A stretch of 64,000 bases of DNA from NCBI GenBank assembly GCA_030248295.1, contig JASANH010000104.1, positions 186,001 through 250,000 on the forward strand, written 5' to 3'. Of the stretch, positions 51,277 through 64,000 are shown in pieces. The stretch's first letter is position 1, and each line of letters begins with the position of its first letter. This DNA is from Mesodorylaimus sp. YZB2_4. Its lineage: Eukaryota > Nematoda > Enoplea > Dorylaimida > Dorylaimidae. A program made the position numbers and the translations under genes. The notes beneath the pieces are model-generated. The model was not told where the DNA came from. It did no database searches and saw only the letters and a list, made by a program, of their open reading frames with translations.

Positions 51277-54200
51277 TCAGTAGTACCCGCCCCCACCACC
51301 CCGATTCGAATGGCGCCCACCACTACCACCAAAACGATGAAAATTTCCGCCACTCCCACCCCGTCCTCCACCACCTCCGCGTGGACGATCGTAGGTATGA
51401 GGAATCGGATTGCCAAAGCCGCTGCTCGCAGATGACTCTTCACGCCGAGCACGACTCCAGTTACGCGCCGTATCTGCCCAATCGTCAGCAGCCCCCCTAA
51501 AATCGGGATAACGCATATCTTCCAAACTGTGACTACACCCTCTCACTTTCCCTGACGACGTCCGCCCGCTTGATTGCTGTCCCTTATTCCAGCCGGAGTG
51601 CCTGGGGTGGTCGGCACTGCGAACGGTTGCTGGCCAGTCGGAATTTGCGTATTCCACGATTGGGCTGCATTCACAAAACTAGAAGACGCCGCTGATTGCA
51701 TACCATAACGACCTTGCTGGGTGATCGAGCTAGGAGTACCGTAGGCCGACTAAAACGAGCATTCATTCACTTAAGTCCCACGCCCCAACACTTCATCCTT
51801 ACCATATGCGAAGCCATCATCGGCGCCACTCCAGCTGCCTGGGGCCATCCAGCCGGCGGTTGAACGGGACGGCCCACAGCACTGCCGGCGTGAGACATGC
51901 TGTCAAAACGAGAGTTACCGCCTAAAACAAGAAAATTTAGCCTTGCATCAAAACCCATCCATCTTGACTCACCAATAAATGATGCCTGGTCCATAGGCGT
52001 GGCAGACACCCCACCAGCTGCTGAAACAGACAAACTACTTGTAGCCTACGCGTTCAGCTATCACCTAGACCTGACTTACAGGGAGGCGGTTCTCTGTAAT
52101 GCTCTTTGAACCACTTCAATAAGTCGTTGAGCGTTCGAAATGTGCGACTCCTGTACCGGAAACAATCCGGCAACGCAGTCGTGTACTCGTGACGTACCGT
52201 CTTGTTGGGCAAGTAAGAGAGCAGGAACTTGCCAGGATACTCTTTCGAAGCGCTCATCACGTACCTGAAACATAAACTGCGCCCTATCGACCATGATCTC
52301 AAACCGCCACTTGAAATATGACAGCAGTTACTTACGGAATGCGATTCGGGCTGTTATCTTTTTCCTGCTGCAAATGCTTTTCAATCTCCTCTCTATCGCT
52401 GGACGGGAAGTAGTACTTGTACCCCAAGATTTCACGAACATTTGCCGCAATAGGATTTACATAACGAGCGATGATTTCGTCCAAGTCTTCGAAGAGCTAA
52501 AATACGCTGGTTGAACCAGATACACTGGTGGCAGCAAAATGGATACAACTCACATCCTCTCCAATGTACAACGCTCGGCCCAAACTGAACGCATTCTCCT
52601 TGCCTTCCTCTTTCACGTCAACATGCTGGTACACACCGTCCGCAACCTTCCACGTGACTGTCAAGTGATCGTTGCCCTAAAAGTAGCCCAATCAGCGCGC
52701 TTCAAAACCACCAATTCAATACCACTCACTTTACTACTTGGCCGTATGATCACTTCGCCTTGATCTGCACTCGACAGCATACGTTCGGCTTCTTTGAACG
52801 AGCAGTTGTGGAAAGCATCATGAGCGATAACACGGCGCAGATACTGCTGCTTCTTCTGTATGGCCAGTTGCTTCTGCTCTTCATTTCTGTCCTCTTCTTC
52901 CGCTTGATAATCGTAATGCCGATCGTTCGGGGGCCTAAAACCCTCCTTGAATATCAACTTACCCAAAAGACACTTCCCAATCTCTACTTACTTAAATCTT
53001 TTCTCTTGATCCAACAAATCCTTCGTTCGACAAGTCAAGTCCGCACTGAAACGAGTCGGATCGATTTTCAGAATACGACAATGGACTGGCATCCCAGGCT
53101 GAAAGTCAACTCGAGTCAGCACTCTACTCAGAAAAACATCTGATTTAAGCTTTCCTTACAGTAACTCGCTCTTCCGGATTTTTAATCCCTTTGTCCGATA
53201 TGTTTTGCGTAGAAATAAAGCCACTGACACCATTTTCCAAACGAACCCGCACTCCAATGGCTTGGCCCGGACACTGCTTTGTATCAAAGTGAGTCCACAC
53301 CTGCAATAACAGGTTCTTGTCAATCTATTAAACTTCTCAACCCTCCACAAATAGTTTAACCTACAGGACAGAAGTCTAAGAATACCTTAAGAGACCACAC
53401 CGCCCAGACCTGTCCTGCATATCACAGCCGTGTTTACCCACCCGACTTACCGCACTCAATTCGAAAAAGTCGTTCTTCAAACAATGCGGACATTGCCACA
53501 AACCCGTCTGATCATTCCGAACTGGGTTCGATTGTTCCAGCTGATCCGCCTTCGGCCTGCGGTACGCAATCGACACCACACGCCCTAACACCAGCTTGCC
53601 TGAATCAAAACTATTGCTTCATCGTTCAATCAAATATAAGCAAATTTCACTCACCCACATCAAACGTGTCTTTCGTTTCTTTCGTTAGCATAAAAAAGAT
53701 CTCATCCTTCGTTGGTGAGCGATACGCAGGGCGAAGGTCTTTATAGCGATGATTCAGTTCAGCCCGAATGTCGTATAGCGTAATGTGCTTGTTGCCAAAC
53801 TCCTGCAAGTAGCCAATGAGATATCAAAACATGTCACGTGACACGCCCACTCAAAGGACTGGATCACGTCGCAACACACTCCTCATTCACACATGTCTCA
53901 CGTACCTGTCTCTCTAACTCCTCGGCAAAGGCATCCAAATCCAAATCTTTCAAACGTTCAGGTGCTTCCAGAATCTCTTCTATGGCACCAGCCGGATTAG
54001 CGTCCTCTGACATGTCGTCGTATTCCAATGCATCGATGGCCATTTTTCGTGCCCAGCTAAAAGAAATGACCACGTTTGAACCACAAAAACCGACATCCTC
54101 TCGCACTTACTCATATCCATCAACAGGATGAATACGCGAACCATCCAACGGATCCACATAAACTTCCGACTTCTCCGCCACTTTCGCCGTATCGATTTTT

Positions 54201-57200
54201 ATAAAACCAGCGCAATTGGTGTACACTTTCTTTTGATTCGTCAAAATCGTAGTCTCCAACTGTTTCCTCGTCTCCAAGATGCCACCATTCTGACGCACCA
54301 TTTTCAGCACATAGGCAGCTTTCCTAGGCCCCAAGCCGCACACAAATTGCAGAACGGATGACGTGTGCGCGTGTTCCAAACATCGATTCACATCCACACC
54401 AACTTCGTTGACACGATTAACGAATTCGCACGTCACCACACTCAGTAGGTCGTCCTTGGGCACCATATCTTGCAGCGAGCTGAACTTCAAGCACAATATC
54501 TCGTCGTCCGGGTTACACAGTTGCGCAAATTCAAGCAAAGGGTCCAAAAGACGACGACCCAAACTGATTGCTTGACGCAAAAGTAGCGGGTAGTCGGGGA
54601 AGTCGGACTGAGCTCGTTTGCTGTCCATGTACACCTTGGCCAATTCGTTATCGATCAATTCAACCTCGACCTGATGCGACAGCTGGCCGTCAGCCTCCAG
54701 GTCAGCCGCGACAGCCTTCAAATCCTCGTAAATCATCAACGCATCACTTAAAAAAGGGCACTCCAAGTAACAGACAAAAAACTATATTGGTGCTTACATA
54801 TCCTCAGCGGCCAGTGCAATGATTCTCACATTCTTCGCGACAATAAAACGCTTTATCGTCTCAAGTTCTTGTTCCTGAAACCATAAGAGCCTAGTACCAA
54901 TGCAAATCACCTTCCAGCCATTTCCGGTCTCACCTTCAACCTCTTTTCAGATTCTCTGAAAGAATTCCGGCGTTTCATTAAATGCAATAACCGCAAATGA
55001 TCTGTCACCTCCCCCTCAGGGTCCAAGGCTACACCGAACGATGCCTGATCCCTGCAATTCAAGCCGCATGCATAACACATCTTCTATTTACTCAACTGTT
55101 CTTACTGTTCCTTCGTATAAGCGATCGCCATCATCGTAGGGGCGTGATTATCGCGGTCACTATCCTCGCTTTCCAGAGGGAAAGGAGCGATTTTGATAAA
55201 ATCAGCACATCGTTGCCCGCAAGCCTAAAAAGCCAGCAGTTTATCAGCCATAAAATTAACGATTTCAGTCAATTTACTCACCTTTAAAACGCATTCTCTG
55301 GCCTCCTGAATCATCTTCGCTCGCAGCTCCTTCTCTAGTATCGGATAAAGAATCTGTTCCAAGCACATGGTCACAGCCTCATCTCGCAAAGCATTCCATT
55401 CAGTTGCAGTTTTGCTGTACTCGTCCTATAAAAACAACTTTTCGAAAACAGCCACAAAAATTACAACACGGAAACTTACTCGGCGATAAATTAAAGTTTC
55501 AATGATTCCCTTAGACAAAGTTTGTTTGTCTCCATTGGGCGAATCGACAGATATCGTGATTTTGATCAATCCGTTCTCCTCGGCCTGCAACAAACATCCT
55601 GTCGACAAAGTCTCCTGCCTCCCTGGCACTTTACTCACTTGCAATAGTTTCAAGAATTCATCGTGTTTAAACTCCTTGGCTGGTTTGTTCTTCAAATACC
55701 GTCTTGAATATATCAGATGATTTTCATCTATTTCTTTCCTCCCCTTTTTGGTTGGCCGAACAGTTATACAGGCGTGATTCCTGTACTTGGCCCGGATTAC
55801 ACGTCTGACTAATGGTTCGCGACTAAGTTGCATAGCCACCATGTACACGGCACCCTTGAGCACTTGCTCCGGTGTCGAAAACTGGCTAAAACAAAACCTG
55901 AATATTTAAACTTCTCACTTCGACGAGCCAGTGTGTCATACCTGTTGACAAAACCTTCGGCCGTTTTGAGCGGTTCTTCGGGATGCTGGTTGACTTCATT
56001 CACTAAATAGTTCTCATCCAAATTCCTAGCGAACTCCTTCGGAGTCAAGCCGAACAGTTTCGCCAGAGAACCTATAAAAAAGCCATATAATCTCCCATAA
56101 ACAAATGCTTTCTCCCTAACTTACCCAAACCAGCACTAGCGCAAATCGAGTATTTATCACGTCTTGACGCCTGCTTGGGCATCAACGGCTGATCAGAATC
56201 ATCTCCTCTCTCTTGAGCTTCTTTTAACTTCTCGTAAGCTGTCATCTTCGGCACGTCTCGTCCATAATAGAGAAGGAAGTAAGAATACACGTCCTGCAGC
56301 TCTTCTTGAGTCTGCACCTTGTAAACCCTGAACCAAAGCTGTCTCAAACCGAGCGTCAAATAAAAAGAAATCAAAACAAATCTTACTCTGCCGCATCCTC
56401 ATCCATTAATGCCCGTACATCTTCGTCAGATCTCGACGGATCGTCCACCATCGCCACATTGAACTGATAATCTTGCATGCGTTGAAATAATTGTGACAAA
56501 TTCTTTTTTCGGGTTTGCAGTTCACACCACTGAAACAGCAGCCTTGCGTACAAAAATCAGGACTCATTCACTCAAAAAGCATACCTTCTCGTCCCAATAA
56601 AAGATCTTCCAAAGATTTGCAATGTTCAACGTGTCCACGTATTCTTTCAAATAAAACGCAATATATGGTACCTGAAAAAAGCTCTCAACTGTAGCACCCC
56701 AAGCAAATCGAGTTCTCAAAAACTTACTTCAAAATCTTGATTTCGAATGAAGTTTAACGTGGCCTTGATTTGAGCATGAGTAGAGCCGCTCATCGTCGGT
56801 TTTGGCATGGGCGGCTGCAAAAATATGGGTGTTTGCCAAGTTTCATCTGCCAAATAATTCATAAATGTTACCTCCATTTCCTGTTGCGTTATGGGGTAAG
56901 TGCAAAAGGCATTCGTGTAAATCCAAGAAGCTTCAGCGCTCAATTCGTTTTCGTCAGCGGGAGTCACTTGCACAAGACGAAGCTAAAATTGAGCATAATA
57001 ATCCAAGTAATCCAGAATGAATCAAACACAAACCTGATGACGCTCTGGTTTATCCTCCTTTTGTATTTTCTCGTCCGATTCGCTGAGAAAGCCGCGTTCT
57101 AATTCACTCGGTTCAATATGCTAAAGAAAAACGCACCATCAGCTGATATACTAACCTGTAAGAGAGAGAAACAGTCTTACTTCGAGCAACGTTCTTCGCT

Positions 57201-58582
57201 GCGGCTTCTTTTTCGTGATTTTCCTCGTTACACGACGCTCTTCGCCATCCTCGCCGATCTAGAACGATCACCATGATCTCTAGTATAGTAAATTAGTGGT
57301 GCATCATTCACACATACTTCGTCTACTTCCTCCTCTTCCTCGTCTCCCTCCTCGATTTCACCCAGCTCGTCGGCGAAATCATCGAATGCGAAATCCGCTC
57401 CGAAGATTTCGCGAGCTTCTTCCAAGGCCCTAAATCACGCACCTGCATGTGTGTGCCATAAACAATACTATCAGATTGGCTTACTGATCGGAGACGGGCA
57501 ATCGTCGAGCCTTCGATTTCGGCTTTGGCCTGCGTCCGCTAATTTCATCGAATCCTTCTTCATCAATAAAGTCATTGATATCTAAAAAAAGTATGTGCTT
57601 TTAACCTGATCCCAAACCACCAAATCAGCACTTACCAGATTCCTCAGAGCCGCTTTGTAATTCTTCCTCTTCCTCGTCCACTCGACGCATTTCTCGAGGC
57701 GGTTTCGACCGTCTTGGCCCTTCTTCCTAAAAATCAAGATCAGTTCGAACCATGAACCTTCATAAGGGCAACACAAAACCATGAAAGCTAGCTATGATCA
57801 TGTCATGAGTCATTACCTCAGCCCCAGCAAAAAGCTCACGTTCCAAGGTCTGACGATCCCTTTCGCCACCTTCATCGCCTTCGTCTTCCTCGTCTGATCC
57901 TAACACAACGTGTCTCGGTTTCTTCCTCGTCTAAACACAAAGTGCCCATTCCCGATCAATTCCACGGAAACGACAAAAAGGCTCAGTCGAAAAAATCAGC
58001 ACATACCAGTTGACCCAAATTTTCTGCTATCAGTTCCGCATCTTCGTCTTCCAGTTCTCCATCAGCACTCTCTTCACTTTCTGACTCTAAAATTCGAAAG
58101 CGCACCATTTCTAAGGGAATGGCATGCGCAACGGCCTGTGCAATTACTTCTATCGCCTTCGTCGTCACCTTCTTCGTCATCATCTCCTGTAACGACGAAA
58201 CCTTCCATTTCTTCGGCAATTTTTGATTCATCTAAACGGAAAAAGCAGAAAAATCTTTTACTTTTTTACATGAAAAAGCGCGTATGATACGAAAGAGCAG
58301 CCGAAAAATTGAATTCCAATGAGCTAGCCGTCTTAAAGAATGGTGGGCGTGGTACGGAATGGCTCAAAGCGTTTTAAAAATATAAATTCCTAAACGTTTA
58401 GGAAAACCTTTTCATGGAGTCAGGACTCGGTTTGGACATCGTAGGTACAACGAATCCGATTATTACTCACCTTCTTCCTCTTCATCGTCATCGTCATCGC
58501 TCCCGATTCTGGCGCGTTTCTTTACGGGACGATCTTCCTCGTGATCCGATTCCTCAGCTTGATCGTCGATCCAATGCGACAT
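51277..58582 (-). CDS. SUPT6H: SPT6 (SUPT6H) transcription elongation factor and histone chaperone
   Basis: A nuclear protein that travels with RNA polymerase II, reassembles nucleosomes and stimulates elongation. The first exon starts at 58582 with [18 protein letters not shown] and runs into the acidic N-terminus spread over several exons. [18 protein letters not shown] matches the conserved ALQEAQEIFG segment. Then come [21 protein letters not shown], the helix-turn-helix, the RuvC/YqgF-like region and the HhH ([19 protein letters not shown]). A death-like domain and an S1-type domain (around [17 protein letters not shown]) follow. The tandem SH2 includes GEVIIRPSS (phosphate-binding Arg) and the [19 protein letters not shown] segment. 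The C-terminus is a Gly/Arg/Trp tail ending GGGGGYY. About 25 short exons are joined by mostly 50-80-base introns. The frame is coherent throughout and nothing is missing that I can see. Confidence 0.93.
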
Positions 58583-59378
58583 TCTTGACTACAGAAACTG
58601 TGAAAACAGCAAGTGGCCAAAAAGCAGCTATGATTGGCTTCGACGGTTTCCTCCCAGAAATTTCGTACACCTAACGTTGGTTAGGCGTTCCAAAACTTGG
58701 CAGCGACCGAAAAAATTTTAGAACGATCTTTTTCAGAAAGGGAAAAATAAAAAATCAAGAAACGTACGAAATTGAACTGAAAATCACTCTTTGACAAGCA
58801 AGCAATAAGTTACAGTAAGACTTGTCACACAGGAAGGCGCACACCACCAGCGTGCCTGAACATCACGAGGGCTACTGTGCTCGCGACACATGCACTGGAG
58901 TGCGGCTGGCCATGGCCGGCCCGCATAATAAAGGTGGAAGATGAAGCCCTCTCACGATTGACTGACAGTTTTAGCGGATCGACTAGAGTGGCTGCTTCTT
59001 TTTATTTACCTCCCCGCCTGAAACAACGTGTTCTTTCTCGTAAAAAAGTATTGCTTTTACAATTTTCGATCAACTTTTTCCGTCAAATCCCAATCAAAGC
59101 TGTTCCCGTATTTTCCTAAAACGAGCGTTGTCGATCGGTTGTTTTTAAGTGCAAGCTTTCGGCGTTCGTGCGCTTATTGTCGTCGTTGTCGGGCTTACTT
59201 TTTGCCCGTTTTTGGTTTGCGAGGAAGCCTTTTCGGGTTGGCTACTTGTGTGTCTGGCGACATGGCGGATTGGCGGCAGCCGTTGCGGCGGTCGGTAGCA
59301 GAAGGCGCGCCGCCGACAACCGGTCCCGTATGAACGAGCAACGAGCACGGCGGCGTCGACTGGGACGCAGCACTGGAG
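58583..59378. other. Divergent region between SPT6 (-) and the adenylate cyclase (+)
   Basis: About 800 bp holding both promoters and 5' untranslated sequence. It turns GC-rich toward the cyclase start. Several out-of-frame ATGs precede the cyclase ATG. No specific site was identified. Confidence 0.5.
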
Positions 59379-62300
59379 ATGGGCGACGGCGGCGTAGGAA
59401 TGTATAATAAACGGTGCAGTTTCGATGCGGCCGTGCCAATGTTGGGCGGCCCTTCGGCGCCGAATCGCGATCGTCATTACGGTAGTCGAGAACTGAACGC
59501 TATGGAGCAACGAAGATTCAAACATCGCAAATCTCTTATGCTGTTCGAACGAGCATCGCCTCGATGGTGGAATCCACAATTCGCAAGTAAACTCCTAGAG
59601 ACGCAGTATTGCCGATGCGCGTTCCCCCAAATCCGCGATCGATTCAGATTGGGACTGGTCTATATCGTGGTCACCGGATTGGCCTGGTTCATTTACAGAG
59701 CCTGTACGTCGTCCTGGTCCGAATCGTTACCCTATCATTTGGGATGCTTAGCCATTATCGCAACGGCGTTGGGATTATTGGCTTTTACTTTCACCGAACA
59801 TCTTTACACACGGTTCTATGCACCGGCCTCATTTCTTTGCACATTTCTTATTTGCGTGGCTAGTTTGTTATTCTTCAGTCTGCAACACCCTCTCGTCAGC
59901 CCTTTAGGTACATTCGCCACTTCGATCGAAGTTATTTTATTGCTTTACACCGTCATACCGCTCCCCTTCTACGTTTGTATTATTAGCGGATTATTTTATT
60001 CCATTTTGTTCGAAATTTTAACAGTTCAGAATTTACAATATGAACCATGGGGCGTCAAATTCGCGCTGCATTTATGCGCGCACATTTTGGGTGTGCATAT
60101 TTTTATATTGAATCAAGTAAGAAATCGCAAAACTTTTATCAAGGTCGGCCAATCCCTATTAGCACGCAAAGATTTGGAAGTGGAACGCGAATTCAAGCAG
60201 CGAATGATCGAATCGGTCATGCCTCAAAAAGTGGCCGAGGAATTGTTGAAAGAAAGCAGCGAGTTACGACGTCCGAGTACGGATAGTCGCCGATCTAAAG
60301 GTACCATATTTCGACCGTTCACAATGAACTTGATGCACGACGTCAGTATTCTCTTCGCCGATATCGCCGGTTTTACCAAAATGAGTTCTAATAAATCTGC
60401 CGACGAATTGGTCAATCTTCTAAACGACCTGTTCGGACGTTTCGACGCTCTGTGCACAGCGTCGGGCTGCGAGAAGATCAGCACATTGGGCGATTGCTAT
60501 TACTGCGTGGCTGGCTGTCCAGAGCCAAACCCGAGGCACGCCCATTGCTGCGTGGAGATGGGCCTGGGCATGATCGTGGCCATTCGGCAGTTCGACGAAG
60601 ACCGCGGTCAGGAGGTCAACATGAGAGTTGGCATCCACACGGGCACGGTCATGTGCGGCATCGTCGGCACGAAAAGATTCAAATTCGACGTATTCTCCAA
60701 CGATGTCACCTTGGCCAACACGATGGAATCGACGGGCTTGGCAGGCCGTGTTCACATTTCCGAAGCCACGGCCAAGTTCTTGGGCAACGATTACATCTTG
60801 GAAGAAGGAGACGATTACATGGGTAAGTGCCTGCTCGGGTCTGCGCGATGTCCTCGTGGGGCAGTTGTGCGTGTTGCCTGGAGGGATGGGTGTCGAGTGG
60901 CGCAATGCTGACATGGATTTGGGTGCTGGTCTTCACGTGCGGGCGGGTCCATTTTAATTCGTCATCGGACTGCTCGTGGCGGCTTTGTGCCCTGGAAAGC
61001 TCTACCTCTCGCTCTTCGTCTGTTTCAAAAGCCCCCGCTCTGGCCCTTGTACATTTAGGAGCCCTGTTCTTCGACTTGAACGAACTCCAGGCACCGACCG
61101 AGACGGCTTTGCGAAATGGCGCCCGGGCTGGACATGGGCAATGTATCTGGGTGGCAGCTGCTCTTCCGCCTATCTTCGGCGAAACGGAACTCGACTGGCG
61201 CAACTCGGCCGAGAGAGAACGGGGAGAAAGTGAATCTAGGTGGATGCGCGCCGCTGGCCGCCCTTGCTTGGTAGAGCGCAGTTCTTTGCCTCCTCCCCCG
61301 CCGATTCTTTCAGCAAAGCACCAGCCAAGCTTTCTTCTCTGCTGAAGCAGACGGTGGCTGGCGCCAGTAGCGGGCCTGTCGATTTTGATGAGGGCGGCTG
61401 CTGTATCATGTGAGCCACGGTTCTATGCTTAGCACGCATGTACGTTGGTCTTTTGGGTTCGCCTCTTCTCCCTCGTCCTTTTTTCCCTTCGTTTCGCCGC
61501 TAGTCCGTTGCTGCCGATCGGCATCCTACGAGCAACTGAATGAACAAACGCAACCGGAGACAGCAGCAGTACTTGCATGCCCTAGACCAAACTGAGTGAG
61601 GTGCCCAATAAAGGCAATATAATTTCCGAGGCTACTCGACTCGGCTCGAAATTATTTTGCGCCGCTCGGTGACTAAGCTCGTTACTAACTTCACCACTTG
61701 CAGGGAACACGACACGGCCCGACGTTTGATGCACATTCCCAAAAATGGTGCGGCCGCACACAAAACAAGGCGCTCGGTTGAGCTCATGCTATGGCTATGA
61801 TGGCCGCAGGGCTAGGCTAGTCGGTCGTCCGGGCAACCGTAACCTTCGAGAGCAGGAAATCGATGTGGCTCTATTTTTAACTTATGGCGAGCTATTTTAA
61901 TCGCCTAACGACGCGCTCTTTGTCTGGCCGGCCTCCGCCCCGGATCCCGTTGCTTTGCATGAGAGCCAGCGTAATTTTTCCACGCAAGCTTTATGAGAGT
62001 GGATGTAGGTTTAAACCGGTTTTTCCCAACCTCCGGACCTCATATATCATTTTACCTGAACCCCGGCCGGCGGTTGGGTCGGCTTTTCTTTGGAGCTTGA
62101 ATATTAGAACTCACCGATCGATGCTGCTGTAAAGCCGTGTGTCCCGGGGTCAGGCCAGGAATAGGTGAGCACGTGGCACAGCGCATCGTAATGATGTGCG
62201 CCAGTGACGTCTGCTAATTACGACCAATGAATTGCTTTGATGGGAATGATATTATGCCGAGCAGAGGAACAGCGCAGTCAGCGGGTTGTTCGCGCAATTA

Positions 62301-64000
62301 TTGGTGCGTAAAAGGCCTCTAGGTATGGCTTGATAGTGCGCAGGGCGCATACCCTAAGTGAAACCGTTAGCATCTGTTACACCTGTGTTTGAGCCGAGTG
62401 CAGTGCACGGTTTATGGAGAAAGTGGTCGGGCTTTGGCTGTGGGCACGGGACCTATTGACTCAGCCAGCCGCACTGGCTTGATCGATATATTGTGTTTAA
62501 CCAGGGGCCAGCACTCTTATCTATTGACGATTTAAACTGGGGTAGGAAATGGGAAAATTTTGAAAAGGGATTGATGATATAGGAGTGCCTAATTAGGCTC
62601 GCTACTTTAACCTTGCCCGGCTTGAACTCTTGTGCGTTTTTATTGGAAATAGTTTTTCTAATGGAGGGGGGACGAGTTGATAGGCCGAATAGTTCGTCGA
62701 GCAAAGCTAATTAGAGTTGCTAAATACAGTCGATGGTCGGCCGGACTAGTGAATACGCGGGTACTGTATATGGACTAGCATTATTCTCATAGACACACGA
62801 TTTATCGCTTACAGGCAAAGCGGGGGGCCTGCTTGACATTTTGATTGCGTGGCTGTCATGGAAAAAGCTCGCTGTAATGTTTCAAGCAAATCACGACTAC
62901 AGTACTCTTTAGGGTGCCAGTTTTGTGCAAAGCACGAGTGAAATGCCTAAAGCGTATTGTGCAAAAATAGAAACCGGGCTTAGCGAAAGGGGCTGAGACA
63001 CAAGGCAGAGTCATATGTTTGGTGTAAATACGGTCTGCCAGCGGGAAGAGGTGCGGGATTATAGGCATTTGGGTTGTGACGGATGGGAACGGGGTTGCCC
63101 TTTTTATGGTGTGAAAGGATAAAATATTTTTCAGAACTGAAGACCTATTTCATCAATGGTCGAAGCGCCGAAGCAACACGAAAACCATCTCCGGCCGTGG
63201 TGCCTCAGGAGTCGACGTTGGCCCAAAATTCGGAGTTCATTCCGGCCACGACTGCTTTAAAGCGTGCGCCGCCGAGTGGAAAGTCAGAACTGGACACGCA
63301 GGCGCCATTGTTACCATGGAATAATGACGATCTACGCCACATCGATAGTTCGGAGATCGAGAGCGATGCCAACGTGATCGGGTCTGCCGGTTTAAAAGGG
63401 ATTGGACTGAACTTGCAGGTAGGCTGGTCTGCCAGTGTGGAGACGTAGTACACGGCACAGGAGGGGATAGCTGGAGGGAATAGGCCGTAGGTGCTTGGTG
63501 GTGGTGATGACGAGGGGTTCACTCGGACGAAACCTTGAGCATAGTTTCAGTTGAAGTGCTTGTATTCGTTTTCCGTTGACAACTGGAATCAGTTTTTGTT
63601 TTACTTTTTTATTCTCAGCGCAAAGTGCAATCGCATAATTCACTGTCGAGAAGCGGCGGCGGGAGCTTGCGTACTCGGCTGCTTAATTATCAGGTTAGGA
63701 GATGGATCAGTTTGGTTGGTTATTGGTCCGATTTGTTTCTCCGTTTCTGTTTGACTGGTACTCGTAGTAACATTTCCCTGCACTTTCCCAGTGTTGTCCC
63801 CCGCTCTGTCGCGGGGTCATGTCAAGGAATGCTACTTTTCCAATTTAGGCTTCGGAGAAAGATAAGAAGAAATCGGCGTCAGTGGCCGCCTTGTCGACGG
63901 GCTCGGGCAAGGTGGCCACTGCGCAGCCTAGCATCAACGCGACTAGTGCGACCGACCCGTCCGTAGAACATTCGTCACATTCGAACAATGCAGTGGGCGG
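59379..64000 (+). CDS. ADCY9: Adenylate cyclase type 9-like, N-terminal half (runs off the right edge)
   Basis: A plasma-membrane class III cyclase making cAMP from ATP. A very long first exon (59379 to about 60823) gives the cytosolic N-terminus and a first membrane domain with about six hydrophobic segments. Two examples are [18 protein letters not shown] and [20 protein letters not shown]. The C1a catalytic domain reads [16 protein letters not shown] (metal-binding Asp), [33 protein letters not shown] and [19 protein letters not shown] with [12 protein letters not shown]. Then an intron of about 2.3 kb follows. The next exons (63134-63418 with [13 protein letters not shown], 63619-63691, and from 63849) cover the variable C1b region, still open at the edge. 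RFKFDV(W/F)SNDV and LKTY(L/F)I point to type 9. The ATG at 59379 is chosen because it is the first in frame. Confidence 0.9.
60824..63133 (+). other. Long intron of the adenylate cyclase gene
   Basis: At about 2.3 kb this is among the largest introns in the window. The open frames inside it lie on both strands and carry no family signature. I see no SINE head or nested gene. Phase 1 at both borders lets GDDYM join to ELKTYFING. Confidence 0.7.

Overview
This window is nuclear DNA from a gene-dense invertebrate animal. Nearly every gene has clear orthologues in other animals. The genes are split by many short introns, mostly about 45-100 bases, with GTAAG-type donors and TTTTAG or TTTCAG acceptors. 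Intergenic gaps are short, and adjacent genes often lie on opposite strands. I cannot fix the phylum. A small-genome ecdysozoan (tardigrade or nematode grade) would fit, but that is inference. All orthology calls come from recognising motifs and exon order by eye; no search was run.

Layout. 0-5 kb: the prodomain exons of a matrix metalloproteinase (minus strand, running off the left edge), then about 3 kb with no convincing gene. 5.1-17.6 kb: a PIGL-like protein that has lost its metal-site motifs (minus), mitochondrial ribosomal protein mL50 (plus), DNTTIP1/TdIF1 of the MiDAC deacetylase complex (minus), and a WRN-type RecQ helicase without the exonuclease domain (plus). 18.1-24.5 kb: the chromatin remodeller ISWI (minus), which carries an intronless 392-residue gene nested in one intron on the other strand. 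25.1-34.5 kb: UBE3A (plus) and ALIX/PDCD6IP (plus). 35.0-40.2 kb: HEXIM (minus, intronless) and the C-terminal half of NOL6/Nrap (minus).

40.4-50 kb is the accessory part of the window. It holds a decayed MULE-type transposase gene with C2H2 and SWIM zinc fingers, a LINE whose reverse transcriptase is broken into two opposite-strand pieces around a roughly 1-kb module with perfect terminal inverted repeats, a BEL/Pao-like Gag remnant, and other decayed sequence. 50.1-51 kb: an unrecognised tail-anchored membrane protein. 51.3-58.6 kb: SPT6 (minus). 59.4 kb to the end: an adenylate cyclase 9-like gene (plus), cut by the right edge.

At least eight copies or fragments of tRNA-derived SINE-like repeats lie in introns and gaps, and one MITE-like element with a perfect 10-bp target duplication sits in the PIGL-like gene. 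The host genes do not form a pathway cluster. Several concern chromatin and transcription (ISWI, DNTTIP1, HEXIM, SPT6), but their adjacency looks like ordinary gene density.
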